Of a stretch of DNA of 64,000 nt, positions 48,478 through 57,960 are shown piece by piece. The stretch lies in contig PDRW01000032.1 in the NCBI GenBank assembly GCA_002746935.1, positions 19,244-83,243 of the forward strand, in the 5' to 3' direction. This DNA is from Rhodobacterales bacterium. GTDB taxonomy: Bacteria; Pseudomonadota; Alphaproteobacteria; Rhodobacterales; Rhodobacteraceae. The position numbers and the translations under genes were made by a program. The notes beneath the pieces were generated by a model. The model searched no databases, was not told the origin of the DNA, and was given only the letters and a program-made list of their open reading frames with translations. The first letter of the stretch is position 1. Each line of letters starts with the position of its first letter.

Positions 48478-50532
48478 TTGCGCGCAAGGTGGTTGTTTGC
48501 GCTGGCTCTGGCGCTCCATGGCGGCGCCTTCGGGCGGGACCGGCTGGACGCCTGGATCGAGGCGACGGTGCTGCCACCGCTGGTGGTGGAGACCTCTGTC
48601 GAGGTGCTGGACCGGCACGGCGAGCTGTTGCGCGCCTATACGGTGGCCGACGGGCGCTGGCGCCTGGCGGCCGCAGGACAGGCGGTCGATCCGCTGTTCG
48701 TCGAGATGCTGGTGGCCTATGAGGACAAGCGGTTCTATCGCCACAACGGCGTGGACTTTCGCGCGGTGCTGCGCGCCGTCGGGCAGGCGCTGTGGCATGG
48801 CGAGGTGGTCTCGGGGGCGTCGACCCTCACCATGCAGGTGGCGCGGCTGATCGAGGACGGGCCGACCGGGAGCCTCGCGGGCAAGCTGCGGCAGGTGCGT
48901 CTGGCGCTGGCGCTGGAGCGGCATCTGTCTAAGGCGGAGATCCTCGGGCTTTATCTCGACCGCGCGCCCTATGGTGGCAATATCGAGGGAATCCGCGCCG
49001 CGTCCCGCACCTGGTTCGGCAAGCCGCCGCGCAGGCTCACCGCCGCAGAAGCGGCGCTTCTGGTGGCGCTGCCGCAAAGCCCGGAGACACGGCGGCCGGA
49101 CCGGCACCCGGAGGCGGCGCGGCGTGCGCGGGCACGCGTGCTCGACCGGGCCGGAGCGGCGGGGGTGTTGCCGGTGGAGCGGGTGGCGATGGCCCGGCGG
49201 GCGCCGGTGCCACGCGCCCGTGCGGCGATGCCGCGGCTCGCCCCGCATCTGGCCGACCGGCTGCTGGCCGGGGCGCCGGGCCGCGCGGTTCACTTCACCA
49301 CCATCGACGCCGGTCTTCAGGCGCGGCTTGAAGCCCTCGCGGCGGCGGCAGTACGCGACTACGGGGGCGGGGCATTGTCGGCCGCGATCGTGGTGGCGGA
49401 TCACGGCAGCGGCGAAATCCTCGCTTCGGTGGGGTCAGGGGGCTATTCGCACGACACAAGGCAGGGCTTCATCGACATGACCCAGGCGCTGCGCTCGCCC
49501 GGGTCAACGCTGAAACCGCTGGTCTATGCACTGGCGTTCGACGATGGGCTGGCGCATCCGCAAACCATGATCGAAGACCGTCCGATGCGTTTCGGCGCCT
49601 ATGCGCCGGAGAATTTCGATGGCGCCTATCGCGGGCCCGTAACCATTGAAAAGGCGTTGCAACTCTCGCTCAACATTCCCGTGGTGGCACTTACGGCCGA
49701 GCTTGGTCCGGCGCGGCTGGTGGCCGGGCTGAAACGGGCGGGCGTCAACCCGGTGCTGCCGGGCGGATCTGCGCCGGGGCTGGCGGTGGCGCTGGGCGGG
49801 GTCGGGGTGACGGCGGAAGACCTCACCCGCCTCTATGCCGGGCTGGCCGCGGGGGGCAGGGCGGTGCGGCTCAGTGCGCGTGTCGGGGCGCGTGGCGGGG
49901 CGGCGGAGCAGACCGGTGCGGTGCGCATCGTCTCGCCGGAAGCGGCCTGGCAGGTGGGGCATATTCTGGCCGGTATGCCGCCGCCGCCCAATGCGCCGCG
50001 CGCCCGTCTCGCCTACAAGACCGGCACCTCCTATGGCCACCGCGACACCTGGGCGGTCGGGTTCGACGCGCGCCATGTGGTGACCGTCTGGATGGGCCGC
50101 CCCGATGGCACGCCGGTGCCCGGGGCTTTTGGCGCCGATATGGCCGCCCCGGTGCTGTTCGAGGCGTTTTCACGGCTGAAACCCGCGCTCGACCCGCTGC
50201 CGCCGCCACCCCCGGGCACGCTCCTGCTCTCGGGCGCCGCCCTGCCGCTGCCCTTGCGGGAATTCCGCTCGCGCAAGGCGGGCTATGCCGAAGCGGACCT
50301 GCCGGAGCTGGCCTTCCCCCCCGATGGCGCGCTGGTCGAAACCGAGGGCCGGGGGCTGGTGGTGAAGATCGCCGGCGGCACGCCGCCCTTCACCCTGCTG
50401 GCCGACGGGGCGCCGGTCCTGGTGGCGACGCGGTCACGCAGCCCGGAACTCAACCTCTCTGCGGGGGCGGTAACGCTTTCGGTGATCGACGCGGCCGGAC
50501 GCTCCGACCGGGCGTCGGTGGAACTGCGGTAG
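48478..50532 (+). CDS. pbpC: Penicillin-binding protein 1C
   Basis: Bifunctional murein synthase: glycosyltransferase GT51 and transpeptidase, 684 residues. TTG start at 48478 after a strong AAAGGAGGG ribosome site; uncleaved signal/membrane helix (about 4-18). GT51: catalytic Glu82 in YEDKRFYRHNGVD and STLTMQVARL. Transpeptidase: S343-TLK (GSTLKP), S397-LN and K514-TG (KTGTSYG), all intact. A C-terminal BiPBP_C domain follows (PPDGALVETEGRGLVVK). It pairs with the A2M gene 75 bp upstream, the standard A2M-PBP1C partnership for repairing the wall after protease attack. Confidence 0.96.
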   Translation: MRARWLFALALALHGGAFGRDRLDAWIEATVLPPLVVETSVEVLDRHGELLRAYTVADGRWRLAAAGQAVDPLFVEMLVAYEDKRFYRHNGVDFRAVLRAVGQALWHGEVVSGASTLTMQVARLIEDGPTGSLAGKLRQVRLALALERHLSKAEILGLYLDRAPYGGNIEGIRAASRTWFGKPPRRLTAAEAALLVALPQSPETRRPDRHPEAARRARARVLDRAGAAGVLPVERVAMARRAPVPRARAAMPRLAPHLADRLLAGAPGRAVHFTTIDAGLQARLEALAAAAVRDYGGGALSAAIVVADHGSGEILASVGSGGYSHDTRQGFIDMTQALRSPGSTLKPLVYALAFDDGLAHPQTMIEDRPMRFGAYAPENFDGAYRGPVTIEKALQLSLNIPVVALTAELGPARLVAGLKRAGVNPVLPGGSAPGLAVALGGVGVTAEDLTRLYAGLAAGGRAVRLSARVGARGGAAEQTGAVRIVSPEAAWQVGHILAGMPPPPNAPRARLAYKTGTSYGHRDTWAVGFDARHVVTVWMGRPDGTPVPGAFGADMAAPVLFEAFSRLKPALDPLPPPPPGTLLLSGAALPLPLREFRSRKAGYAEADLPELAFPPDGALVETEGRGLVVKIAGGTPPFTLLADGAPVLVATRSRSPELNLSAGAVTLSVIDAAGRSDRASVELR

Positions 50533-50534
50533 GT

Positions 50535-51098
50535 TCACCCGGCAGTCCGGCTGCACAGATCGTGGTTCAGACGGGCATTGCTCCAGCCGAGGCCGATCTG
50601 GTCCTGCCCCCGATAGAGTGTGACAAACCCCCATCCGGGCGGTGCGCCGATGTCCTTGTACTCCCCGACGATATCGTCACCGAAGCGGATCGTGGCGATC
50701 TGTTCGGCGCCTTCGCGCGGACCGGCGTAGAGCGGGATGTCTTCCCCCTGCCAGCCAAGGCAACCGGAGGCAAATTCTTCATGCACAACCGATTGTTCAA
50801 GGCGCAGCCACAGTGGGAGGTTGGGAATGTCGAGCGTGGTGGCCCCGGTGTCGACGGCGCAGTTGAACTGTTCCTCCATCCGGCGCGCCTCCGCGACGAT
50901 TTCCTGATCGGTGGCGGAAAGCGTGACCTCTGTTCCGATGCAGTCGGAATTGTCGAAAAGCGCCTGCCCCAGCGGGGTGGAGAAGCAATAGCCGTTCTGG
51001 TTGTAAACAAGGTTGCGGGTGAACCACCAATCGTCGCAGAGCGGGTCGGCCCGGAGCGGCGTGGCGGCGAGGATCAGCAGGGCAAGGATGGGTTTCAT
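50535..51098 (-). CDS. Secreted DUF4453/YARHG-type protein
   Basis: A 187-residue secreted protein with a Sec signal (MKPILALLILAATPLRA) and a domain with six cysteines (CDDWWFTRN, GYCFSTPLG, DCIGTEV, NCAVDT, CLGWQG, DLCSRTAG). The N-terminal CDDWWFTRNLVYNQNGYCF is the YARHG-like signature; the second part resembles DUF4453 (from memory). Function unknown; disulfide-rich periplasmic or extracellular. Start at 51098 with ggagg 7 bp upstream. It follows TrcR on the same strand but is separated by the terminator at 51141, so read-through is weak. Confidence 0.78.
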   Translation of the reverse strand: MKPILALLILAATPLRADPLCDDWWFTRNLVYNQNGYCFSTPLGQALFDNSDCIGTEVTLSATDQEIVAEARRMEEQFNCAVDTGATTLDIPNLPLWLRLEQSVVHEEFASGCLGWQGEDIPLYAGPREGAEQIATIRFGDDIVGEYKDIGAPPGWGFVTLYRGQDQIGLGWSNARLNHDLCSRTAG

Positions 51099-51140
51099 GG
51101 GAACCTCCATGTCCACAGGCTACGCCGGACGAGGCCAACA

Positions 51141-51170
51141 AAAAACCCCAGCGCTGCGGCTGGGGTTTTT
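51141..51170 (-). terminator. Terminator between TrcR and DUF4453 gene
   Basis: AAAAACCCCAGC and GCTGGGGTTTTT (51141-51170) enclose gctgcg. T-runs on both strands. It is 25 bp beyond the TrcR stop codon and ends its transcript. The DUF4453 gene therefore needs its own promoter. Confidence 0.9.
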
Positions 51171-51194
51171 CCGGCGCGGCTTGGCTCAAACGCG

Positions 51195-51929
51195 TCAGTC
51201 GTCGTCGTCGCCCTTGTCGGGCAGGTTGAAGAAACTGTCGGCATCAAGCGGCTTGTCTTCGGGCTTCTCGTCATCGCCGCCGAGGGTGAAGGTTTCCAGC
51301 CCCTCGATCGCGGTCGGGATCCTCGGTTCCGGCTCGGCGGCGAGGCTCTGTTCGGTCGAGAGCAGCTTGCGGCGTTCGTCGTCGGACATCGCCTCCCCCT
51401 CGGCCTCGCGCTTCTTCGCCGCCTTCTGCACCGCCGCGTCAAGCTCGGATTGCTTGCACAGGCCCAGTGCCACCGGGTCGATCGGCTCCATGTTCTGGAT
51501 GTTCCAATGGGTGCGTTCGCGGATCGACTGGATCGTCGGCTTGGTGGTACCCACCAGCCGGGCGATCTGCCCGTCGGTCAATTCGGGGTGGAACTTCACC
51601 AGCCACAGGATGGAATTCGGCCGATCCTGGCGCTTCGACAGCGGCGTGTACCGCGGCCCCCGGCGCTTCTCCTCACCGACGGCGGCGGCGTTGAACTTGA
51701 GCTTCAGCTTGTGCAGCGGGTCTGCCTGGGCCTTGTCGATCTCGTCCTGAGTAAGCTGGTTGTTGGCGAGCGGGTCGAAGCCCTTGACACCCTGCGCCAC
51801 CTCGCCATCGGCAATGCCCTGTACCTCGAGCTCGTGCAGCCCGCAGAAATCGGCGATCTGCTTGAAGCTGATCGTCGTGTTGTCCACCAGCCAGACAGCG
51901 GTGGCCTTGGCCATGATCGGTTTGTCCAT
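51195..51929 (-). CDS. trcR: DUF1013 transcriptional regulator TrcR
   Basis: A 244-residue alphaproteobacterial DUF1013 protein, named TrcR and implicated in cell-cycle transcription. Contains a helix-turn-helix-like middle (DGQIARLVGTTKPTIQSIRERTHWNI) and a charged C terminus of low complexity (DDEKPEDKPLDADSFFNL...DKGDDDD). Start at 51929 with aggaggtccgg (MDKPIMAKATAVWLVDNTTIS); the in-frame upstream ATG at 51959 has no ribosome site. It has its own terminator. No partner nearby. Confidence 0.88.
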   Translation of the reverse strand: MDKPIMAKATAVWLVDNTTISFKQIADFCGLHELEVQGIADGEVAQGVKGFDPLANNQLTQDEIDKAQADPLHKLKLKFNAAAVGEEKRRGPRYTPLSKRQDRPNSILWLVKFHPELTDGQIARLVGTTKPTIQSIRERTHWNIQNMEPIDPVALGLCKQSELDAAVQKAAKKREAEGEAMSDDERRKLLSTEQSLAAEPEPRIPTAIEGLETFTLGGDDEKPEDKPLDADSFFNLPDKGDDDD

Positions 51930-51998
51930 CCGGACCTCCTGTCGATACGCCGGTCCCATACCCCCGGGAAGGGGCGGCCCTGGCGGCCTGGGTTACCG

Positions 51999-52026
51999 TT
52001 GTCGGGGAACTTGCCGTCTGTATACT
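51999..52026 (+). promoter_or_regulatory. Candidate promoter of the RNase T2 gene
   Basis: TTGTCG (51999-52004), 16-bp spacer, TATACT (52021-52026), 27 bp before the ATG at 52054. The -10 is close to consensus. Confidence 0.55.
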
Positions 52027-52053
52027 GCCCGCGCCCCGGTTAGGAAAGTGAAA

Positions 52054-52686
52054 ATGCGTCTTCTGGTTGCTGCCCTCCTGCTGCTCGCCTCCCCATTCGC
52101 CGCGCTGGCCGATGGCGAAAAGGCGGGGGATTTCGACTATTACGTGCTGGCGCTCAGCTGGTCGCCCAACTGGTGCGCGCTGGAAGGGGACGCGCGTGGT
52201 GCCGAACAATGCGAGGAGGATTTCGGCTGGATTGTCCATGGCCTCTGGCCGCAATACGAAAACGGCTGGCCGGCCTATTGTCCGGCGGCGGTGCGCGCGC
52301 CCTCGCGCCGGATGACCGCCGACCAGGCCGATCTCTTCGGCGCCGGGGGCGCGGCGTGGTATCAGTGGAAGAAGCATGGGGTCTGCTCGGGGCTGGAGGC
52401 GGGAGACTATTTCCGGCTGGTCCGCGAGGCCTGGGGGCGGGTGAACCGGCCGGAAGTGCTGCGCAAGCTCGACCATCCGGTGAAACTGCCGGCAAGCGTC
52501 ATCGAAGAAGCCTTCCTCAAGGCCAACCCGGGGCTTGACGCCGATATGGTGACCGTCACCTGTCGTGATGGCCATATTCAGGAGGTGCGCCTTTGCCTCA
52601 CCCGCGATCTGGAACCGCGCGATTGCGGATACCGGGCAAGGCGCGACTGCACCCTGCGGGACGCGCTTCTGGAACCGATTCGCTGA
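52054..52686 (+). CDS. Ribonuclease T2
   Basis: Secreted or periplasmic endoribonuclease producing 2',3'-cyclic phosphates. The 210-residue protein has a Sec signal (MRLLVAALLLLASPFAALA), WSPNWC, CAS I with His62 in IVHGLWPQ and CAS II with His108 in QWKKHGVC, so both catalytic histidines are present. An in-frame GTG at 52048 is the alternative start. Its products are substrates for CpdB (20988-22958); together they form a periplasmic RNA-scavenging route, though unlinked. Confidence 0.93.
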   Translation: MRLLVAALLLLASPFAALADGEKAGDFDYYVLALSWSPNWCALEGDARGAEQCEEDFGWIVHGLWPQYENGWPAYCPAAVRAPSRRMTADQADLFGAGGAAWYQWKKHGVCSGLEAGDYFRLVREAWGRVNRPEVLRKLDHPVKLPASVIEEAFLKANPGLDADMVTVTCRDGHIQEVRLCLTRDLEPRDCGYRARRDCTLRDALLEPIR

Positions 52687-52697
52687 ATCCGCGGGCC

Positions 52698-53513
52698 TCA
52701 GCGGTCCCATTCCGGGCACCACGGCCCGTCGATCAGCCGCTCGCCCCGGTCGAGCCCGCGGATCCTCTCAAGCTCCGCATCGGTCAGGGCAAGCTCCTGC
52801 GCCGCGAAATCCTCCGCGATATGTGCCCTGGAGACCGAAGACGGCAGCACCGCGTGGCCCTCTGCCATCAGCCAGGCCAGCGTCACCTGCGCCGCGCTCG
52901 CGCCATGGGCCCCGGCGATCTCTGCCAGCACCGGATCGCGGGTCACCCGGCCGCGCGCCAGCGGCGAATAGGCGGTGAGCGGAATGCCCCTGGCGCGGCA
53001 ATGCTCCACGATCGGGCGGTTGGCAAGAAACGGGTGCAGCTCCACCTGATTGGTGAGGATCGGTACATCGCCCAGCAGTTCCAGCGCCCGGTCGATATGG
53101 CGGATGGTGAAATTCGACACCCCGAGATGCCGGGTCAGCCCGGCCTCGCGGACCTCGACGAACTGGGCGATGTAATCCTCCATCGCGTATTCGTCGTTGA
53201 TGGCGGGGTAGTGCAGCAAGAGCAGATCCACCCTGTCGAGCCGCAGCTTCTCCAGCGAGGCCTCCACATGGCCGCGCACCTGCCCGGGCCCGAAATGCTC
53301 CGGCGCAACCTTGGTGGTCACCCAGACCTCATCGCGCTGCAACCCGCTTTCGGCCAGCGCGGTGCCGATGAAGTCCTCATTGTTATAGGCCTCGGCGGTG
53401 TCGATATGGCGATAACCGACATCCAGCGCGTCGATCACACCGCGAAAACACGCCACCCCCTTGCGCTGCCAGGTGCCATAGCCCATTTGCGGGATCTCCG
53501 CGACCCGTCTCAT
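52698..53513 (-). CDS. Aldo/keto reductase
   Basis: A 271-residue NADPH-dependent (alpha/beta)8 reductase of carbonyls. Tetrad: Asp in RHIDTAEAYNNE, Tyr in the same block, Lys in VWVTTKVAPEH and His in LLLLHYPA; cofactor segments SNFTIRHID and AYSPLARG. This resembles the 2,5-diketo-gluconate reductase group (AKR5), so the physiological substrate is uncertain. The start at 53513 has ggggaggacagc. It is the last gene of the minus-strand group, separated from MAPEG by 76 bp. Confidence 0.93.
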   Translation of the reverse strand: MRRVAEIPQMGYGTWQRKGVACFRGVIDALDVGYRHIDTAEAYNNEDFIGTALAESGLQRDEVWVTTKVAPEHFGPGQVRGHVEASLEKLRLDRVDLLLLHYPAINDEYAMEDYIAQFVEVREAGLTRHLGVSNFTIRHIDRALELLGDVPILTNQVELHPFLANRPIVEHCRARGIPLTAYSPLARGRVTRDPVLAEIAGAHGASAAQVTLAWLMAEGHAVLPSSVSRAHIAEDFAAQELALTDAELERIRGLDRGERLIDGPWCPEWDR

Positions 53514-53589
53514 GCTGTCCTCCCCACTGTGCGCCTGCGCGGCCATCTGGCCTGCCCTGTTTACGATATGGGCAAAGCCGCGCGCGGTT

Positions 53590-53985
53590 TCATCCCCCGG
53601 CGAGAAGGCCGTAGATCATCAGCCCGAGCCCGATATGGCCGATTGTCCAGACCAGCGAGCGCAGCGGCGCGATGCCGGAGCCATAGGCGGGCACGTAAGC
53701 CACCCGCGCGAGGAAGAACACCGCCGCCCCGGTGGTCACCCAGCCGCCGGCCTGCGTGACCACCGCCATCAGGGCCAGCGGCAGAAACACCACGAGAGCT
53801 TCGAACATGTTGTGGAGCGCCCGCTCCATCCGCCCCGACATCAGCGTATGCGGCGGCGGGTCGCCGTCGCGGTTGCCGCCGAGCCAGGCTTTCTGCGCCG
53901 CATCGCCAGAAGCCGCGCGGGCGATGTTGGGCAGCAGCGTCTGCACCACAAAGAGCCCGAGCACCGCCAGTATCCAACCGGTCAT
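53590..53985 (-). CDS. MAPEG-family membrane protein
   Basis: A 131-residue integral membrane protein with about four helices. The MAPEG signature is seen as ERALHNMFEALVVFLPLALM and FFLARVAYVPAYGSGIAPLRSLVW. MAPEG proteins are membrane-bound glutathione transferases or related; the substrate is unknown. Start at 53985 after gaggcgcag, 10 bp from the qor stop, so it follows it in the same operon. Confidence 0.88.
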   Translation of the reverse strand: MTGWILAVLGLFVVQTLLPNIARAASGDAAQKAWLGGNRDGDPPPHTLMSGRMERALHNMFEALVVFLPLALMAVVTQAGGWVTTGAAVFFLARVAYVPAYGSGIAPLRSLVWTIGHIGLGLMIYGLLAGG

Positions 53986-53995
53986 CTGCGCCTCC

Positions 53996-54970
53996 TCACG
54001 GCAGAAGGATGGTCGAGCCGGTGGTGAGCCGGCCTTCGAGCAGCCGATGCGCCTCGGCAACCGCATCGAGCGCGAAACGCTGGCCGATGTTGATCTTCAC
54101 CGCGCCGGAGCGGATCTTGTCGAACACCCGGTCCGCCATCGCCATGCAGCTGGCGTGATCGGCAGTATGGTCGAACAAGACGGGCCGCGTCACCTTGAGC
54201 GAGCCACGCGCCGCCAGTTCCTGAAGCCCGAAGCCCTCGACATTGCCCGAGGCCGAGCCGAAGGAAATCATCATCCCGAAGGGCTTCAGACAATCCAGCG
54301 AGCCGTAGAACGTATCCTTGCCGACCCCGTCCATCACCACATCGACCCCCTCGCCTTCGGTGAGTGCCCGCACCTTGGCGACGAAATCCACATCGCGGTA
54401 GTTGATGCAATGGATCGCCCCGGCGGCGAGCGCTTCCTGGCATTTTTCATCCGACCCGGCGGTGCCGATCAGCCGGATATTCTCCGATTTCGCCCATTGG
54501 CAGGCGATCAGCCCCACCCCGCCCGCGGCGGCGTGAAACAGCACCGTATCGCCCGGGGCGATCGGCGTGGTGCGGTGGAACAGATACTCCACCGTCATCC
54601 CCCGGAGCATCGCCGCAGCCGCCACTTCAAAGCTGATGTCGTCCGGGAGCGGCACCACTTGCGCCGCGGGCATCACGCGCTCCGTCGCATAGGCCCCGGG
54701 CGGTTTCGCGGCATAGGCGGCACGGTCGCCGGGCTTCAGATGGGTCACGCCTTCGCCCACCGCCTCGATTTCCCCCGCCGCTTCCATGCCGAGCCCATGT
54801 GGCAGCTCCAGCGGATAGACCCCGGTGCGGTGGTAGATGTCGATGAAATTGACCCCGATCGCCCGGTGGCGGATGCGGATCTCGCCGGGTCCGGGCGCGC
54901 CGGGCTCGAAATCGGCGCGCACCATGTTCCTCGGACCCCCGAATGCCTCGATCAACACCTGCCGCGCCAT
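53996..54970 (-). CDS. Quinone oxidoreductase (QOR type, NADPH)
   Basis: 324 residues, zinc-free medium-chain dehydrogenase. [35 protein letters not shown] shows the QOR N-terminal domain; the coenzyme fold has [19 protein letters not shown]. The start at 54970 with agggagggcatc gives the family N terminus. It leads the MAPEG gene by 10 bp. A second oxidoreductase of a different subfamily (PIG3-like) follows 130 bp upstream on the same strand. Confidence 0.92.
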   Translation of the reverse strand: MARQVLIEAFGGPRNMVRADFEPGAPGPGEIRIRHRAIGVNFIDIYHRTGVYPLELPHGLGMEAAGEIEAVGEGVTHLKPGDRAAYAAKPPGAYATERVMPAAQVVPLPDDISFEVAAAAMLRGMTVEYLFHRTTPIAPGDTVLFHAAAGGVGLIACQWAKSENIRLIGTAGSDEKCQEALAAGAIHCINYRDVDFVAKVRALTEGEGVDVVMDGVGKDTFYGSLDCLKPFGMMISFGSASGNVEGFGLQELAARGSLKVTRPVLFDHTADHASCMAMADRVFDKIRSGAVKINIGQRFALDAVAEAHRLLEGRLTTGSTILLP

Positions 54971-55100
54971 GATGCCCTCCCTTGAAACATGCGGTTCGGG
55001 AACAGCACAACACGGCGCCGGGGCGCTGGCAAGGGGTTCGGCAAAACCAGGGCCGCCGCGCGCGCCGCTCCCCGGAAGCGCCCTCCGGACGGGAACCGCC

Positions 55101-56090
55101 CTAGCCTGCCACCCGCAGCACGATCTTGCCGATATGTCCCGGGCTCTCGACCCGCTCATGCGCTTCGGCCGCCTGTTCCAGCAGAAATTCCGAATCCATC
55201 ACCGGCACCACGGTGCCCGCCTCCAGCAGCGGCCAGACATTCTCGCGAAGCTCGGCGGCGATCCGCGCCTTGGCGGGGTCGGATTGCGGCCGCAGCGTCG
55301 AGCCGGTCAGCGTCAGCCGCCGGGCCATGATCTGGGCGAAGTTGATCTCGGCCTTGGGGCCTTCGAGGAAGGCGATATGCACCATCCGCCCGTCATTCGC
55401 CAGCGCCCGGATGTTGCGCCCGATATAGCTGCCGCCGACCATGTCGAGGATCAGATCCGCCCCGCCTTCGGCCTTCAGCACCTCGACGAAATCCTCTTCC
55501 TTGTAGTTGATCGCCCGCTCCGCCCCGAGCGCCTCGCAGACGGCGCATTTCTTCGCCGAACCGGCGGTGGCGAAGACCCGCGCGCCAAAGGCCCGGGCCA
55601 GCTGGATCGCCGTGGTGCCGATCCCCGACGAGCCGCCATGGACCAGAAACCGCTCCCCCGCCCGCAGGCCCCCGCGCATGAACACGTTGGACCAGACGGT
55701 GAAGAAGGTCTCCGGCACACAGGCCGCCTCGCGCAGCTTCATCCCCTCGGGCACCGGCAGCGCATGGGTTGCGGGACAGGTGGCATATTCGGCATAACCG
55801 CCGCCGGGCAACAGCGCGCAGACCTCGTCGCCCACCTGCCATTCGCTCACCCCGGGGCCGGTCGCGGCAACCACACCCGAGGCCTCCAGCCCCGGCAGAT
55901 CGCTCGCCCCTTTGGGGGGCGCATAGGCGCCGGCGCGTTGCAACGCATCGGGCCGGTTCACCCCGGCAAAGGCAATCCGCAGCAGGATCTCGCCCGGCCC
56001 GGGCCGCGGCACCGCGCGCTCCACCAGACGCAGAACCTCCGGCCCCCCGGGGGCAGAAATCCCGGCCGCGCGCATCGTTTCGGGAATCAT
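55101..56090 (-). CDS. NAD(P)H-quinone oxidoreductase, PIG3-like
   Basis: 329 residues, medium-chain dehydrogenase without zinc ligands: [26 protein letters not shown], then [22 protein letters not shown] (coenzyme site). The pattern [19 protein letters not shown] is the PIG3/TP53I3 type. It starts 3 bp after the COQ9 stop, so it is surely translated from the same mRNA. The link to ubiquinone biology is by context. Confidence 0.92.
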   Translation of the reverse strand: MIPETMRAAGISAPGGPEVLRLVERAVPRPGPGEILLRIAFAGVNRPDALQRAGAYAPPKGASDLPGLEASGVVAATGPGVSEWQVGDEVCALLPGGGYAEYATCPATHALPVPEGMKLREAACVPETFFTVWSNVFMRGGLRAGERFLVHGGSSGIGTTAIQLARAFGARVFATAGSAKKCAVCEALGAERAINYKEEDFVEVLKAEGGADLILDMVGGSYIGRNIRALANDGRMVHIAFLEGPKAEINFAQIMARRLTLTGSTLRPQSDPAKARIAAELRENVWPLLEAGTVVPVMDSEFLLEQAAEAHERVESPGHIGKIVLRVAG

Positions 56091-56093
56091 CGC

Positions 56094-56756
56094 CTAACAG
56101 CCTCCCGTCCGGCCATACCGCTTCGAGCGCGGCGCCTGCACCATGCCGAGCACCCGGCCCGGCCCTTTCATGAAGGCGCCGAAGGCGGGGTTCTTCCGCG
56201 CCTGCGCCTTGATCTTCTCGATCCGCATCACCCCCTCGATCCGCCGGTCGAGAAACGCCCAGGTGTCGGCGCTGTCCTCGCTTTCGTCGCCGAGCCAGTA
56301 GAGCACGGTCGCCGACAGCACCGCCGACAACGTGCTGCGCTTGGTGTACCAGTTGATGTCGCGCGAGGTGTCGCCGAGCACGGTCCAGATCTCGTCGGCC
56401 GTATCCCACAGCGCCCGCGCCCCGGTGGCCGCATGTTGCGGCAGGGCAAACAGGCTCATGCCGCGCCGCACCAGCTCCCGGTCGGCAAGCTCCAGCCTCA
56501 GCCGCACCGCATGGGCGATCCGGTCGCGAAACCGCATCGCGCCGAGATCCTCCCCGCGCAACGCCTCGACCATCTGCGCATCGAGCCGCTTGTGATAGGC
56601 CAGCGCCAGATCCGGCGCGCCCCGCGGAAACATCCGCCGCACCACATCCGCCTCCAGCCCCAGATCGGCCCGCGCCGCTTCGATCGTCGCCGGCCCCCAG
56701 CCGTCGAACAAGGCATGGTTCATCGCCGCATCAAGAAATTCGTCCCGGATACTCAT
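56094..56756 (-). CDS. COQ9-family ubiquinone biosynthesis protein
   Basis: A 220-residue COQ9 protein; in eukaryotes and alphaproteobacteria COQ9 binds lipids and helps COQ7 (DMQ hydroxylase). Fold: TetR-like helices plus the conserved C-terminal [46 protein letters not shown]. The start at 56756 is [21 protein letters not shown]; the much longer in-frame extension runs antisense through rpsU and is not real. First gene of the minus-strand set, divergent from rpsU. Confidence 0.94.
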   Translation of the reverse strand: MSIRDEFLDAAMNHALFDGWGPATIEAARADLGLEADVVRRMFPRGAPDLALAYHKRLDAQMVEALRGEDLGAMRFRDRIAHAVRLRLELADRELVRRGMSLFALPQHAATGARALWDTADEIWTVLGDTSRDINWYTKRSTLSAVLSATVLYWLGDESEDSADTWAFLDRRIEGVMRIEKIKAQARKNPAFGAFMKGPGRVLGMVQAPRSKRYGRTGGC

Positions 56757-56831
56757 CTCTGGCTTCGCCTTTCTGCCCTCGCCTTCACCCAAACATGCAC
56801 ATCCCGGCCGAAGCTTCAACGCCCCGCAGGC

Positions 56832-56860
56832 TGGACAAGCCTTTGCGCCGCTGCTATGGA
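56832..56860 (+). promoter_or_regulatory. Promoter of rpsU
   Basis: TGGACA (56832-56837), 17-bp spacer, TATGGA (56855-56860). About 52 bp before the rpsU start. Close to sigma-70 consensus. Confidence 0.65.
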
Positions 56861-56912
56861 GCCACTTCCTGCAAGATACGCAACTCCAACTCAGAAAGGT
56901 GGTGACAACCAC

Positions 56913-57119
56913 ATGCAGGTGACCGTTCGCGACAACAACGTCGATCAGGCGCTCCGCGCCCTGAAGAAGAAGCTGCAGCGTGAGGGTGTCTTCCGCGAAA
57001 TGAAGCTCCGGCAGCATTTCGAGAAGCCCTCCGTCAAGAAAGCGCGCGAGAAGGCCGAAGCCATCCGCCGCGCGCGCAAGCTGGCGCGCAAGAAGGCCCA
57101 GCGTGAAGGCCTCCTCTGA
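56913..57119 (+). CDS. rpsU: Ribosomal protein S21
   Basis: 68 residues, [25 protein letters not shown] and a lysine-arginine rich tail; binds near the anti-Shine-Dalgarno end of 16S rRNA. Ribosome site AGAAAGGTGG. Monocistronic with a terminator 80 bp downstream. Confidence 0.98.
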   Translation: MQVTVRDNNVDQALRALKKKLQREGVFREMKLRQHFEKPSVKKAREKAEAIRRARKLARKKAQREGLL

Positions 57120-57200
57120 GACGTTGGCCACGACGGTGCGGCCCATGGCGGGGTAACGCCGGGCCGCAAACAAGAATCCGGCAGCATCGCCCTGCCTCAA

Positions 57201-57226
57201 CCCCCGGGGCCGCCCCGGGGGTTTTT
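57201..57226 (+). terminator. rpsU terminator
   Basis: CCCCCGGGG and CCCCGGGGG with a three-base loop, followed by TTTTT (57222-57226). A very stable stem. Confidence 0.93.
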
Positions 57227-57346
57227 CTTTCCGCCCCTCTTTTCCCCGGGCAAAACACTCCACGCCGCTTGGCTTGTGCAATGATGGTTGCGGGCGGGCG
57301 CTCGTAAGTACCCTGATGCTCGGGTTCCTCAGAGTATCCGTCTTTC

Positions 57347-57960
57347 TCAAGGCCTGATTTCTTCCCGTTCCCGGTTTTCGTTCACGAACGTGTTTGCGAG
57401 GATGATACGTTTTCGCATGACGGCTGTGAGGGCGCGTCTGGAGGGTTTCCGGCGGCTTTCATGCGGTCGTATTGTGCTTTGAGGTCGGAATTGAAGCGCA
57501 CGGCGACGAGGGCGTCTCGCAGCGGTTTTCTGCCGCCCTGGATGAAAGATTGTTCGCGCCACCGGTCCGGGTGACGGGTGATGGGCGCAAGGCCTGCGAG
57601 CGCGGCGGCGGTTTTGGCGCAATGTACCGACCTCTGGCATCTTGATCAGGATTGCCGCGGCGGCAACCGCGCCGATGCCCTTGATGCTCTGGATCACATG
57701 CCGCGCGCGTTTGCGGGTTGGGCAGCTTTCCAGTTGCACCCGGATGGCGTGATCCAGCTCGGCCAACCTGACGCAAGCACCGCCGGGTCAGCCTTTGGCG
57801 CTGCTGGCCGGGCTGCTTCTGCAAGCGGAGCTTGTTTTTGATCAGCGCTGTGCAAGAAGCCTGTACCTCTCTGAGAACAGGGCGGTCTTTTGTGACGGGT
57901 ACATCTGGCTCAAGCGCATGTGCCGCCCCCATCTGCGCCAGAATGCGCGCCTCTGCCCGC
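57347..57960 (-). pseudogene. IS110-family transposase remnant with several frameshifts
   Basis: The C-terminal half of an IS110 transposase spread over frames. From about 57956 leftwards: AEARILAQMGAAHALEPDVP, VTKDRPVLREVQA; after a frame change near 57770, AELDHAIRVQL and HVIQSIKGIGAVAAAAILIKMPEVGTLRQN (Transposase_20 helix-hairpin-helix); after another near 57620, ALAGLAPITRHPDRWRE, FIQGGRKPLRDALVAVRFNSD; and after a last change near 57440, SRRALTAVMRKRIILANTFVNENRE. The DEDD N-terminal domain is missing. A dead element left between rpsU and the S10 operon. Confidence 0.88.
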
